From: Artemia franciscana
Taxonomy: Eukaryota; Arthropoda; Branchiopoda; Anostraca; Artemiidae
Assembly: GCF_032884065.1 (NCBI RefSeq)
Contig: NC_088872.1
Location: 6,380,186-6,444,185, forward strand
Reading direction: 5' to 3'
DNA: 64,000 nucleotides
Below the pieces are notes generated by a model. That model did not search any database. It was not told the origin of the DNA and saw only the letters and a program-made list of their open reading frames with translations. The position numbers and the translations under genes are program-made. Positions 1-13,300 of the stretch are shown one piece after another. Every line of letters starts with the position of its first letter. Within the stretch, counting starts at the first letter, position 1.

Positions 1-559
1 TATATTTAAATCATGCAGCGGATTTTTTCGAAAGTTCGGGTATTTCAACAGCAACACTGATTTCAATTGCAGTTCCTGATAAAAGCTGTCTTAAGCGCAT
101 TTTCTAGGTGGCTATTATAAATAATCTTAGAGATTGATTTGATCCGGAAATTTGTTTTTCAGAATGTAATTATTTTTATATATATGATTCGACTACCAAC
201 CGATACCGCCTGTTGCATATTTAAGTCTAGGCACCAAGATTAATAAAAATGGCTGATCTCTAAAGGCGAGTAATGATATACTCACAACTTATGAGATGTT
301 TTTACAGCATTACCCTGCTACCACAACGATTGAAAATTAAGCCACAATTATTATCTCGATTGTGACATTTACGACAGAAGTAACCCTCCTAAACTTAGGG
401 AGATAATAGACAAGATAAATAGACCTGGACGCTAAGCATTTAGCAGCATATATTCGCCCAGTAATAAATTTGTTGTAAGAATGGATGATATGGCCTTGAA
501 TGACTTTTACAAGGGTATTATTAGTTTTAGTGAACTTTAAAGCTAAAGTTATTGAAAAG
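1..559. other. No gene recognised
   Basis: AT-rich sequence with only short chance open frames. I see no splice-supported exon. The missing first annexin exon could lie here or beyond the window. Confidence 0.4.
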
Positions 560-1010
560 AAAAATTTTGGTTTATTGAAGGGCATCGCTATCGATTGTGA
601 TATCCCGTCTTAATGAATGTCCTGGCGTCTGATTTAACACGCCTTGGAACATCTCATGCAGCTAGAATTTTGTTCGTTAATTTAGCATTCAATATCAATG
701 CCACTAAAACAGGGTTGAAACCCGACTATGAATTTTTCATGTTTTAGAACAACATTTGATCCCGCTTAGTTGCCATAGATACCAATCTCGACCACATAGT
801 TACCAATTGCAAAAACCCAGTTAAGCGTTTAATCGTTCCTATTAAGTGTTCCTAATCGTCCGGTTTACGTGAATCATCTAAAGACTATCCCTGTCAATTG
901 TCTCCAAAATGGGCTAACTGTGACAGTGACCATGTGTCTTATAGTTTAAGGTGTCCCAAGTTGCGTGCTATTGCCAACAAAGATTGGTCGAATAACATTT
1001 TTACATAATT
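560..1010 (+). pseudogene. Decayed LINE ORF1 with zinc-knuckle remnant
   Basis: In broken frames the + strand gives ANCDSDHVSYSLRCPKLRA, which resembles the C-x2-C-x4-H-x4-C knuckle plus 'CP' tail of Jockey/I-type LINE ORF1 proteins. A weaker knuckle-like stretch containing DHIVTNCKNP lies before it. Stops and frameshifts are frequent, so this is a dead copy. Assignment is by motif only. Confidence 0.4.
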
Positions 1011-1900
1011 CTGTTCATTCATTCAACATTAATGGAACCAAAATAAGGACATTTCCAACAGTAATCTGGTTGAGACAGATGACGTGGATCTCTTTCAAAA
1101 ACATTTATTTCCGACTGTGAGCATTAATTTCCTTCGATGTAGTACTGACTCAAGTGTCTGCCGCAAATGCCGGTAGACATCTGCCAGTGCTCGTACTGCT
1201 TGCAGACTTGCCTGTGTGTTGAATTGACGACCCCTCCCTTACTGTGTTACCGGTCTGACGACGTTCATTTATTCTTATTTCAATATCTTCAAGCCGGGTA
1301 GGTGCTGTTCTAATTTAATTCATCTTGATAGTAAATAGTGTAAAATTTTCTGGTTCTGGGGATTTCTCCTGCATTGATAGGTGCGTTCTTGAATTGCAAA
1401 ATAAGCCACGGTATTTTTTAGTATTTCATGTAATTCTGTTGTACATGGTTTCAGAAGTACTTCACATTTTTTTTCTTCCGTTAGTAGCCAATTTATCTCT
1501 GATTTAATGGGTATGTTCGTCTGTTGATCAATCGAGGCTAATATTTGATAAGGGACTACCTGACGTTATTGGGTTATGTTAAACCTTTCCGGATAATAGT
1601 AATGAGATGCTGCTGAATATACCCGGACATAGGATGGAATGAGGAGATATTGCTTTCTATACATCAAATGACCTTCCGTACATTACCAGAAGTAATCCAT
1701 CATGAAATCAAGAAAGGATCTTTGAATCCGTATTTATTGAAATTAGATCAAACAGTTCGTGGTAACGAACTATAGTCAGGAGGGACCCGGTTCAATAGTA
1801 ACCGAAACTCTAAAAAATGGGATTTTGACACCAATGGTTGCATCAAAAGAATCGTATTTTTATGCTAATTTTAAATATATAAGTTTCATCAAGTTTAGTT
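1011..1900. other. No feature recognised
   Basis: No coding, RNA or clear repeat structure identified. It may be further decayed retroelement sequence following the ORF1 remnant. Confidence 0.3.
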
Positions 1901-1904
1901 TTAC

Positions 1905-3170
1905 CCATCAAAAGTTATGAGCCTGAGAAAATGTGCCTTAAAACCCAGTGTATCTGTTCCTTTCTCAACGCCCCACTCTTTACGCTTTACGATAGGAGCA
2001 AGTTTCAAGCTCCTATCTACAAAATGTGGATGTTGGTATTTTTTTGCTAGAAGACCGATCAAGGGTGCGTGTTTATTTGTTTTTTTTTTTTTTGTTTTTT
2101 TTTTCTTTTTTCTTTTTCCCAGGGGTGACCGTATCGACCCATTGGCCCTAGAATGTTGCAAGAAGGCTCATTCTAACTGGAATTCAAAGTTCTAGTGCCC
2201 TTTTTAAGTGACCAAAAAATTGGAGGGCACATAGGCCCCCTCCCACGCTCATTTTTCCCAAATGTCACCGGATCAAAATTCTGAGATAGCCATTTTATTC
2301 ACCATAGTCGAAAAACTTAATAAATATGTCTTTGGGGACGACTTACTCCCCCACAGTCCCCGTGGGAGGGGCTACAAGTCACAAACTTTGACCAGTGTTT
2401 ACATATAGTAATGGTTATAGGGAAGTGCACAGACGTTTTCAGGGGGATTTTTTTGGTTTGGGGGGGGGGGGAGAAGTTGAGGGGGATGTTACATGGGAGG
2501 ATCTTTCCATGGAGGAATTTGCCATGGGGGAAGAGAATTTCAATGAAGGGATCGCAGGATTTTCTAGCATTATTTAAAAAAAAACAATGAAAAAAAATAT
2601 GAAAAGTTTTTTCAACTGAAAGTAAGAAGCAGCATTAAAACTTAAAACGAACAGCAATTATTACACATATGAGGGATTCACCTCCTCGTAATACCTCGCT
2701 CTTTACGCTAAAGTATTTTTAGTAATTTCAAATATTTATTCTACGGCCTTGGTGATTCAGGGGTCATTCTTAAGGAATTGGGACAAAATTTAAGCTTTAG
2801 TGCAAAGAGCGAGGTATTGACGAGGGGGTGAGCCCCCTCATATACGTTATAAAACATACGAATATAGAAGTTCGTTACGTAAGTCAATTCGTAAGTTACG
2901 TATATTTTTTACTAATGAAAACGTTTGTAAAAAAATTAAAAGTTCTAGTTGGCTTTTTAAGTAATCAAAAATTGGAGGGCAACTAGGCCTCCTCTCCCAC
3001 TCCTTTTTTCTCGAAATCTTCCGATTAAAACTATGAGAAAGCCATTTAGCCAAAAAAAAAAAAAAAATGCAAATTTCGTCTATACAGCCAAATAGCCAAT
3101 CAAATAGCCGTAATAGTCAAAATCAAAAAATGCATTAATTCAAAAACGTTCAGAAATTAAATTAAAAAAA
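1905..3170. repeat. Related foldback-type repeats, degenerate
   Basis: Three related pieces sit head to tail. A stretch with CCCACTCTTTACGC, including a perfect hairpin GATAGGAGC/GCTCCTATC, lies near 1965-2020. A segment at about 2181-2310 is repeated at about 2937-3052 (AGTTCTAGT, GGAGGGCA, GAGAAAGCCATTT-type sequence). An imperfect inverted repeat has arms at about 2605-2713 and 2798-2847 around CTCGCTCTTTACGCTAAAG. All share words with the cleaner element at 3171-3447. Confidence 0.6.
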
Positions 3171-3447
3171 AAGTTTTTTTTTAACTGACAGTAAGGAGCG
3201 ACATTAAAACTTAAAACGAACAGAAATTACTCCGTATATGTAAGGGTCTTTTCCTCCTCAACGCCCCGCTCTTTACGCTAATGTTTTTTACTGTTTTAAA
3301 AAAGTAGAGCTAAGAGAAAGAGTCAAACTTTAGCGTAAAGAGCGGGGTGTTGAGGAGGAAACCCCCCTTACATATACGGAGTAATTTCTGTTCGTTTTAA
3401 GTTTTAATGTCGCTCCTTACTTTCAGTTAAAAAAACACTTTTTTTTC
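3171..3447. mobile_element. Foldback/MITE-like element with about 115-bp arms
   Basis: Left arm 3173-3289 and right arm 3323-3437 are near-perfect reverse complements. Examples are CGCCCCGCTCTTTACGCTAA against TTAGCGTAAAGAGCGGGG, and AACGAACAGAAATTACTCCG against its complement. A short AT-rich loop separates them. No ORF is present. A non-autonomous element that folds into one long hairpin fits best; I could not identify target-site duplications. Confidence 0.8.
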
Positions 3448-3935
3448 TCAAGGAAAGGGCCTTATCATCGGTAATTTATGATCTCCAAGTGGTTCCAAGC
3501 CTTCATTTCTGCAGAACCTTGATGAGCTTTCGGAGACAATACGAATTCGTCTATGTAAGCTTACAATTTATTTAATTTATTTGATCGAGCATATTCAGTC
3601 AAGGTGGATTTCCTATCATCTCTGCTCGCAGCTGGAACTTCACCAACAGTTTGCATTTTGAGACTTGTAACTATGATTATTGCATCCTTGATAGATAGTA
3701 TTTTCTCCTTTCTTAATTTGGTGCATAATTTTGTACTAATATCGAGTCTCAAGAGTGTGTAATCACTTTTGAGAGCTATAATAGCTAGGAGGGTGGAGCA
3801 GTCGTCATCTCATTCTTTTAAATGCCTTGTAGTACACGACATAGTGTTTACCCAGGAGCTCTGAAATTATCACTTGGGCTTAAGTTTTAATTTTCTTTAT
3901 TATCGTATGCTAACTTTTTAATTTTAAATTTCAAG
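3448..3935. other. Intron sequence before the first visible annexin exon
   Basis: No repeat or exon recognised. It ends in the acceptor used by the Pro/Tyr-rich exon. Confidence 0.4.
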
Positions 3936-4325
3936 GCAACCAACGCTCCAAGTCAATACGCCCCTTACCCAACTCAGGTGCCAAATTCTTCCAGACAAGA
4001 AGAATTTGGAAGTAACCCATACCCACCTACGTATCCGCCAGCAGGAGTAACTTCACCTTACCAACCATCCGCAAATCAAGGGTTTCAACCCTACACGTCT
4101 ACATATCCAGCATCACAAGTCCCTCCGCGGTATCCTGCTTCATCAGTTTATCCAGGGTATGCGCCAGCTCAAGGACCATCACCAGTGCTAGAACCGGGCG
4201 TCCCATCAAATCCAAATCCTTATCCATTGTACCCTTCTTACCCATCATTAAACCAGACCCAGGGGTATCCTGTCGTCCAGTCTCAGTTGCCTTCTAGACC
4301 TCAACAGCAGCAGCAAAAAATGGAC
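3936..4325 (+). CDS. AnxB11: Annexin exon 1 of those seen: Pro/Tyr-rich N-terminal region
   Basis: This exon gives 130 codons rich in Pro, Tyr, Ser and Gln, with many YP and PYP motifs such as NPYPPTYPP and NPYPLYPSYPS, ending in a short Gln run. The acceptor is ...TTTCAAG and the donor is GAC followed by GTAAGT, phase 0 at both ends. In ANXA7 and ANXA11 such regions bind the EF-hand protein ALG-2 and promote self-association (known for the family, inferred here). The only in-frame ATG is two codons before the donor, so an upstream exon must supply the start. Confidence 0.88.
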
Positions 4326-7300
4326 GTAAGTATGGTTTTATGAATATTTTGATGTCTTTTTTCTGTACATGTTTTTTTGTCTTTTTCTCTATTTTGTTGT
4401 CCGTCTCTGTGTACTTCTTGCATTGTTTGACGGGTTAGAAATAAGTAAATATGGATACAACTTTCAGAGGTTGTTTGAAGGGGATTGTTGAATTAATACA
4501 ATAGATTATGTTGGGTTCAGACGTTCAAAGGAAAGTAAAGAGCAATATATATTAATACTTGAGATGTTAAACAGAATTCCAAAATGAATTGCAGCATTGG
4601 ATGCCAACAAATGGATTATTTTCCAGCAAAGGATTTAATTTTTATTAATAATCTGCCGCATACTGTGTTAGCTCTGCCCAGAATTGACGACTTTGTTCAC
4701 AAGGGTCCAAGTAAGACCCAGGTTACTATGCCCTAATTTGCTGATGATACAACCTTGGTGAGTGTTGCCCCTACGGAACAACTGCTCATGTCAACGATAA
4801 GTCAAATTTAGTTATTTTCTCTCGATCTCCAAATTTTTATCCTTGGTTTACGGAAATGATTCCGGAGCGGGGAATTTTTAAACGAACAAGGTTCACCAAA
4901 TACCTCGGAATCAATTTTGATGAAATCCTATCATTTAAAGATCATGTGAAGTCAGTTTCGAAAACATTGTCGCGTAACTTAGGTATTATGCGCAAATTAA
5001 AACATATTTTCCCCCCAAATGTTCTACGATTGTTATACTTTTCCCTGATTCAACCCTACATTTTACATTGCTCGTCGATTTAGCTTGGTACTTTCCCTTC
5101 GATAGTTCGTCCAATCCGTGTGATCCAGAATAATGCTATCCGAGTTTTTTGTGGTATTGGGAACCAGGAGTCTTGAGGTCTGTGTATAGAGAATTAAATA
5201 TATTGTCTGCAACTGGATTACGTGATTTTTATACGTTGATTTTTATATATAAGTATTACAATGAGAGCCTTCCTGATTGTTTTAAAGGAATATTTTGTGA
5301 GAGGTCTGATGTTCACCACCACATTACTCGGATACGAGGTAATACTGAGGTTCCTTGATTAGTTTCAAGTAGGTCTTCTTTTTCACTTAGTTACAGAGCT
5401 TCAAAACTTTGGAATAAACTGAATATAGATGTCAAGGAAATGGGTAGCTTTGGCCAGTTTAAGTCTGATTTACGTTTGGAGTTGCTCGGTTGGTATACTT
5501 TTGAAACTGATTAAAGCAAATAAATTTTCCATAGGTTATTCATTTGTAATATTTATGTAATTTTTTTTGTTATTTTTTGTCGTTTTGGGGTCACGCAAGG
5601 TAATGTATTGTTTATGTGTTTTTTTTATGGTTGTTGGTTTCGGTGTGTGGTCTCATTCTCCACATTCTTCATATTATCTTTTTTTCTTTTTCCCTTGAAT
5701 TTAGCACAGCCTCGCAAGCTTCGCTTATGTTGTGCTATTGATTAAGAAATGTTTATTTCTAATAAAATTGTTCTACTACTACTACTATTATTTCTACTAC
5801 TAATGCCATGTCAAATTCATTTTCTTATTATTGTGTTGCGGGAGCAACACTTTGGTTTTGTCCCGTTTCTTTTTTTTTAATCGTAAATTCTGTCGGTCTG
5901 TCGGTCCCGGTTTTGCTACTTTAGGCACTTCCAGGTAAGCTAGGACGATGGCATTTGTCAGGCGTATCAAGGACCGGACCAGATTAAATTAGAAATAGTC
6001 GTTTTCCCGATTTCACCATCTGGGGGAGAGTAGGAGGCCCGTTAATTCGAAAAAAAATAGAAAAATTGAAGTATTTATAACTTACGAACGGTTGATCAGA
6101 TCTTAATGAAATTTGATGTTTGGAAGGATATCGTGTCTCAGAGCTGTTATTTTAAATCCCAACCGGATCTAGTGACATTGGGGGGGGGGAGGGGAAACCT
6201 AAAATCTTAGAAAGTACTTAAAGCGGTGAAATCAGAATGAAACTGGATGGGAGGAATAAAGACCTGTCTAAGATACGTGACTGACATAACCGGACCGGAT
6301 CTGCTCTCTTTGGGCAGAGTTGGGAGGGGGGGTATTTTTGAAAATTGAGGTGTTTTTAACTTACGGAAGGGTGACCAGATCTTAATGAAATTTGATATTT
6401 AGAAGGATCTTGTGCTTTAAAGCTCTAATTTTGAATTCCGACCAGATCCTGTGACATTGGGGGAGTCGGAGGGGGAAACCGGAATTATTGGAAAACGGTA
6501 AAATTGGGGTATTTTTATCTTACGAATAGGAGATCGGATGTTAATAAAATTTGATATTTAGAAGGAATTCATGTCTCAGAGCTCTTATTTCAAATCCCGA
6601 CCAGATCTTTGACATTGGGGAGGGGGAGTTGGAGGGGGAAATCTTGGAAAACACTTGGAGTGGAGGAATCGGGACAAAGCTTGGTGGATAGAGTAAGCAA
6701 ATGTCCTTGATGTGTGATTGACGGAATCGTCCTGGATTCGGTCTCTTTGGGGGAGTTGGGGGCAAGGGTTCAGTGACTTGGCGAGTCAGGTGCTTCTGGA
6801 AGTGCTAGGACGATGAAATTCGGTAGGCGTGTCAGGGACCTGCACAAATCGACTTGATAAAGTCGTTTTCCCTGATTGGACCATCTGGGGGGCTAAGGGG
6901 AGAGGAAAAATTAGAAAAAATTAGGTATTTATAACTGACGAGAGGGTGATCGGATCTTAATGAATTTTTTTATTTAGAAGGACATCGTGACTCAGAGCTC
7001 TTATTTTAAATCCTGAACGGCATTAAGCCTCTTATTTTCCTTTTAAATCAATCTATTGATTCATAGAATTTTGTTAGAGCTCATACCATATGATCTCTTG
7101 GCTCTTAAGTCTTCTTGCCTCGTCACAAGTGCCATATGAGCTCTTAGCTCTTGTTTTTGTTTTTCCTATGCCGCCGATCTCGACTTATTCCTGGAAAGTG
7201 GTAAAAGTCTAACCTGTGCGGTTTTTACGGAATGTGTGGACCTCAGGCCGGATTGATGAATATTTACATTACATTTTGGAAAGCTCCATAGAACTATTGC

Positions 7301-10300
7301 CTGGGGCCAAAAAGGGTGGTTTTTGCTTGTCCACGAGCCAGAGCCTATGGTGTGCGAAGTGAAGTGGAGTTATATAACCTACGTCAGAGAGGAGTATCTG
7401 AAGTTGTGCAGCCAAGCATTTGTTTCATCAAACCATGTTTCTGCTTTCGAGTGGAAAGCTCCATTCTAGCAGGGAAGCAGACAGGCACCACTTTCGAATT
7501 GAAGATGGACTAAAATCTATAAGTGTCAAATATATGCGGCAGTTACCCGGCCCCATAGCCAATATATTTTCTTTGAGTGATAAATAGAAAAATTTACAGA
7601 AGCAAAAAAGCGGCATTTTCCCACGGGTCCGAAAGTGCTGCCATGATTTTCGCTGGGTTTATCATTTGTTTTTTTTTTTGGACTTGGGATTGAGGTAGAG
7701 AAATGGTATCAGATGTGCCTAATAAACTTTAAAAGTTCTGTCCTTGCTAAAGGAATTGGAGCTATCCTTTCCTCTTTTCTAAGTGGTGACGTTAGAAAGT
7801 TGGCCTATGGAAAAAAAAAAAATCAACTTTTGAACTAAGACAGATAGAATTTTTTTTCGACTGTAATCGATAGCCCTTGATGAGCTGTTCAAATTATATG
7901 TCATCCATTTTTTGGTACAAAAATTCCTTCATGAGATATACTAGTTTGAAAGTTTCAAGGGATTGACAACTTCAATAGTAGGGTACACACTGAAACCAAA
8001 AATAGGCCGATACCAATTGTGAGACAAGTAGAGGACTTTTAAGCAACAGTCGGCTGTTAGACCATAATCATCTTCGACAATAAAAGGTTTGTAACTTTGG
8101 CTAGTTGGTGTACCTATTATTTGTTTCTGGTGTATTTGATGGTAAGACCAATTTGGTTCCAGTGGTAAGACATGCAGGGGACTTGTAAATAATAATCGTC
8201 TGTTAGGCTACAATCATCTTCAGTGAAGAGGGGCTTGTAACTTTTGCTAGTTTGTGTAGCCTACCCATGCTCACTGTAACCTAGAATTAAGTGTTTACGC
8301 CACGGGTACAAACGATAACGTAAAACAATGAGGTAGTTTCGTAATAGTTAGTGTCACCTATGGTATTTTCATCCTGAAACGTTACTGATAGCTTTATAAT
8401 ACCAACTAGATTATATAAGATATTGTTCCAAGTTTTCATCCGTCACGATGTCTACGATTGAAAAGGATAAACTTCAACTGGCTGCAAAGTAAATTTAGTC
8501 CCTTCTTTCGATATTCTTTTCTTATTGTTGTTTTTTTTAACGCTGAGTAATAGCCTTTGATTATGTGATTACTGATCGCGTTCTTCTTTGAACATAACGT
8601 TTTAAATGCTTGGATAGGCTGACAACTTCAGCGTTTAACCGATAGTAAAGAAACAAAACCAAAGTGTTGCTCTCGCAACACTTTATTCGGCGAAGCCGGA
8701 GAAAGGTTGCCGCAACACTTCACGTTGCTCAGGCAACGTTTGGCAGATGCCAAAAACTCCGTGTTGACAAACCCCCAAGGGCCCGGGGGCAAGTGTTGTT
8801 AAGTTATGTCCTGGGGACATATATGGTTTTTATGGAAGGGATGATCGGGATGAAAATATAAGTGAAACCCAAAACGAACATAGATTAATGAAACAGTCAT
8901 AGCAAACAAAAATATAGCAGGTGCTAATATTAATGAGTATATAAATCTTGAAACGAGTAAAACTTAAATTGAATATGAAAATCAAGCTTAAAATGAACAA
9001 ATATCATTACAAATAGGAGTTTGGGTACTGCCTCCTTCCCTTAGTGTAAAATTCTAATACTTATTGCAACATCGAAAACAAAAATAAAAATTACAGTAAA
9101 ATTTAATTTTGAACTGATGAGGTTTCAGAAATTAACATTATATATTAAATATTCAGTTTGATTTTATTAGTCCTTTCCAAGATTGTTCAAGACAAATATA
9201 GTTCCACTACAAACAAGAGTTAGGTTGCTGCCCCCTTCCCTATCTGTAAAAGTCTAAAGCCTACTGCGTCATTGACGCTTCAATGAAAACGAATTGCTTT
9301 ACAAATATTTTCTTTCCCAGTTGTTATAGCATTGGAATTGAAAATAAAAATTACAGTAAAATAAAATCTTCAACTGATGACCTTTCAACAAGTAATATCC
9401 ATTATAATACAAATAATCAGTTTGATTTTATTAATTCTCACATACAGTTTCAGTGTAGCGCCAATGACGCACTAGGTTTTAGACTTTTACAGTTACGGAA
9501 GGAAGCAGTTCTCAAACGCCCGTTTTTACTGATTTTTGTTCCTTTTAAGCTTGATTTTCATGCTCAATTTAAGTTTTACTCATTTTAAGGTTTATTTATT
9601 TATTTATATTAGTACATGCTGTGTATTCTTTTGCTGTGACTATTTATTTTCTGTTCGTTTTGGGTTTCATTTATTCTTTAATAGTAATTTCTGATCGTTT
9701 TGAGTTTAAATTATGGTAGGTTTTATTTGTTCATATATTAAGTTTATAACGGCCTTTACTTCTCTTTGAAAAGATTCTTTTTCTGAATTTTTTTTTGACT
9801 AATCTAGTTACAACTTGCATATTTTGTATACCTCAAACCAAAAGGAAATATAAGCGTTAAAATATATGCCAATATATATACCAAAGGCGTGTGCACCCAA
9901 ATCATGTAATCCTTCATAGGCTAGAGTATAATTTTATTGTGGATCTCGGGATGATTTATTATATCAGGGACATTTTCGGTAATTTATGTGGCTATTGCTC
10001 CCATTAATGTGTTATGTAAACAGGATAAAATAGATAGGTATTTGGAAATGAATTTCTCATAAGAGTTAAAAGGCGTGTAAAAGCTTATGAATTAAAATGG
10101 TAAAAAGCTAATGGGATATGAGGAACTTTTGTGTGCCTGGTTCTACAAAATATACTTTTTAGACAAGAACAACAAAATTCCTATAAGGTTTTATAGAAAT
10201 AGTGGGGGAAATTGTCAGATTACATGAAATTTGGGGTCTGGGGGCTCTGATTTGACTAATACCTGATTTGTACCTATCTAGTTAGAAATACTTGTTAAAA

Positions 10301-13300
10301 ATTAATTTTATGAATTTTCCTTACGATAATCGAAATAATCATTATATCGTATTAGCTAACAATTGATTTAATCTGCTATTTTTTCATCCGTTCATTCTTT
10401 TTTGGCAATAAAAGTACTATATTTCATCTTTTAAAGGGTCGTCCCACCGTGGTTCCATTTCAAGGGTTCAATGCAACTGCCGATGCCGAGGCCTTAAGAA
10501 AGGCCATGAAAGGTTTTGGAACAGATGAGGCCGCAATTATCCAAGTTCTTTCACGCAGGACAGCAGACCAACGGATGGACATACTCAGGGCCTATAAGGC
10601 AAATTTTGGGAAGGTAATTATTTTGCAAAATATATCTTGGCTTAGTCTTTAACAACTGAAAGAGAAACTTACACGTGTTAGACTTTCAGAGAATTAACTT
10701 GGGAAGAATTTAAATTTTGAATAGGCAAGATAGGGATTTAAAACTGCCAGTGCCATTTATAGTTACATATCTGGGGACTTCATAAAAAAACGCAGAAAAT
10801 GCTAATGAAAATTGGACATTTGATTTCATTATTCTGTAATGCAATGAAACTAAAGCTAGAATTTCTTAGTGATATTTAATCACTATAGTTAATTTTCAAA
10901 AATTATTTAACGTCGAAGTCTAGTGTGCGCAAAGTAGGCTGGTGTTTAAAGTGGGGTGGGCGGTGGCGCTGAGGGCCAAATACTAAAATACTTTGAATTT
11001 CTTTTAATACTTTTACTGAAAAAATCCTTTTGTTGGTTATTTTTGTTGAAAGAAATAAGTAAAACAAAAAACTTGTCCCCTTATATTTTAAAAAATACAC
11101 TGCCCCCCCCCCTACAAATTCGTGAATTAGTGCTTCTGAAAAAAAAAACAGGCTAGCTTGGGGAAATTTTGGTAGGTTAAGCAAGTTTGTTGACTTTAGA
11201 ACGTAGAATTGCTGGGATCAGAATCTTCCTTTCTATAATCTTGACCGCCTGTTAAAATATTTGAAAAGACAAGTATTAGCTGTTTTGGACGAAGCTAAGT
11301 TACCAATCCGCTGAAGCTTTGTGGGGATTGATGCCTTTGTTTTGTCTTTGTTTCTTTTTTATTTATGAATAAATTATCGAGTCAGTTATCAGGCAAATCC
11401 CCATTTCGTCTTAAGGGAAATTATTTTATTTTTATTATCTTGTCAAGTCAATCATTTTGTCAAGTTTTGTGGTGGACTCCTATTTTATTCTTATATTTCA
11501 TTCTATAAATTACACAGGTATTTTCCTGTTAGCTTACTTTTAAAATGAAAAGATTCGTTATGCTTGATTTGGGGATCAAAAAATATTTAAAAACAAATGA
11601 TCCAGTAAATGGTAAATGTAATTTGCAATTAAATTTCAGGTTTAATTAAATTAAACTAAATTTCATTTTTTGACAAAAAAAGGAGAACCAATACTGTATG
11701 CAAAAGGGACGTGTCCAAAGAAATATACCTTTTTTTTTTTACTGACGTACATCTGAAGCGGATAGGGGAAGTGGTGAGCCCTCCTTAGATTGGTCCAACG
11801 GTCCCCCAACACTTTAGCTAAAACTGAAAAATAGTGGCATAAAAAAGCACTCCCCCCCCCGTTGCCTGGTGAACCTAATCGTCAATAACAAGTTCCAAAC
11901 GTTCCATTGTAGAATTGCAGATAAAAAGAAATCAAATTTCCTTAACTTTTAGGACTTAATCAAGGACCTGAAGAGTGAATTGAGTGGAAACTTCGAGCGT
12001 GCAATTCTAGCTTTAATGCATCCACGAGCCGAGTACCTTGCCATGGAAGTAAGAGAAGCCATAAAAGGAGCTGGCACTCAAGAAGGAACTCTAGTTGAAA
12101 TTTTGGCTCCAGGTCCTAATGATGAAATCGCTGCCATATGTGACACCTACTATAAACGTAAGCTATAGTTTTGATCTGCAGCACGCATAAGTAACATCAA
12201 TTCGTATAACTCGAGCAAATTCTGTTTTAAAAATTCCATTGCCATATAGCATCTTATTGCGTAATTTGTATCCGGGCTCTGGCCTGGTCAGTTCTCCACC
12301 CATTAGTATGAAACCTACTTAAAAAAATTGTATTGAAAAGGAATCGTTTCCTGGCCCGAGGGAAAGTGTAGATGTGTGTGACGTCATTTATATATACATC
12401 AGCATTGCAATGACGTTGTCACATGCTTAAAGAGCAAAAAACTGGTAATTGCAAATATTTGTATATATTTTGACAAGAGACTACAAAAATTCCAAAATCT
12501 TAAAAAGAAACCAAAAGTTTGAAGCTTAGTAGAAATCGGACTTGCTGTAATAATCGAACATTTTTGAATAGATAACTGTATAAAAAGACATTAGATTGCC
12601 TAAAGAACAGAAAATTGGTAGTTGCAAAAACACTTGTATATATTTTAACAAGGGATTACATCAATTCCAAAACCTGAAGAAGAAAACCAAAATTTTGAAG
12701 CTTCTTAGAGATCGTTGTTAGAAATCGGACTTGCTGTAACAATCAAATATCTTTGAATAGTCTCTAGTATGAAAAGAAAATGATTTGCGGAAAGAGCAAA
12801 AAACAAGTAATAGCAAAAACATTTTTATGTATGTTAAGAAGGGATTGCAACAATTCAAAAACCTTAAAAATTAGACTAAAAGTTTGATGACTTGTATCAT
12901 TCTCTCCCTCAACCACAAGAGTTTTATACCTATGACGCATATAACATTACAAATGGAAAGAATTTAAGACATGAAAGCAAAAGTTGAAAATCTTTTAGGT
13001 TGAGTCCGGAATTGCTGAAGTTATTATGTAAACTACAAACATATTTATGCTGTATGAGCAATAATTTTAATGTTGTAATTCAAACTAGTAAAATACCTGA
13101 CAATTTTGAAGTCATTTTTAGTTAGGAGGTCCTCGGGTATTTCAGTGAAAAGGCCCCCAATATACATCTTGACCTGGGTTACTAAACGGGATCCATGTAA
13201 TACTTCTTGTTTCTCGTGGGCAAAATGTAACAATAGCCAAAGATTTCAGTTCCGTTCAGTTGAAGCCAGTACTATTTGCAAGGACCTGAAACTTATGAGG

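Noticed and set aside
8400..8489. Possible alternative first annexin exon: TATA-like sequence near 8411, ATG at 8448 (MSTIEKDKLQLAAK) and a GTAAAT donor at 8489
   Set aside because: The exon would leave in phase 2, but the next annexin exon at 10437 enters in phase 0, so the frame breaks. Without the splice the frame stops at once.
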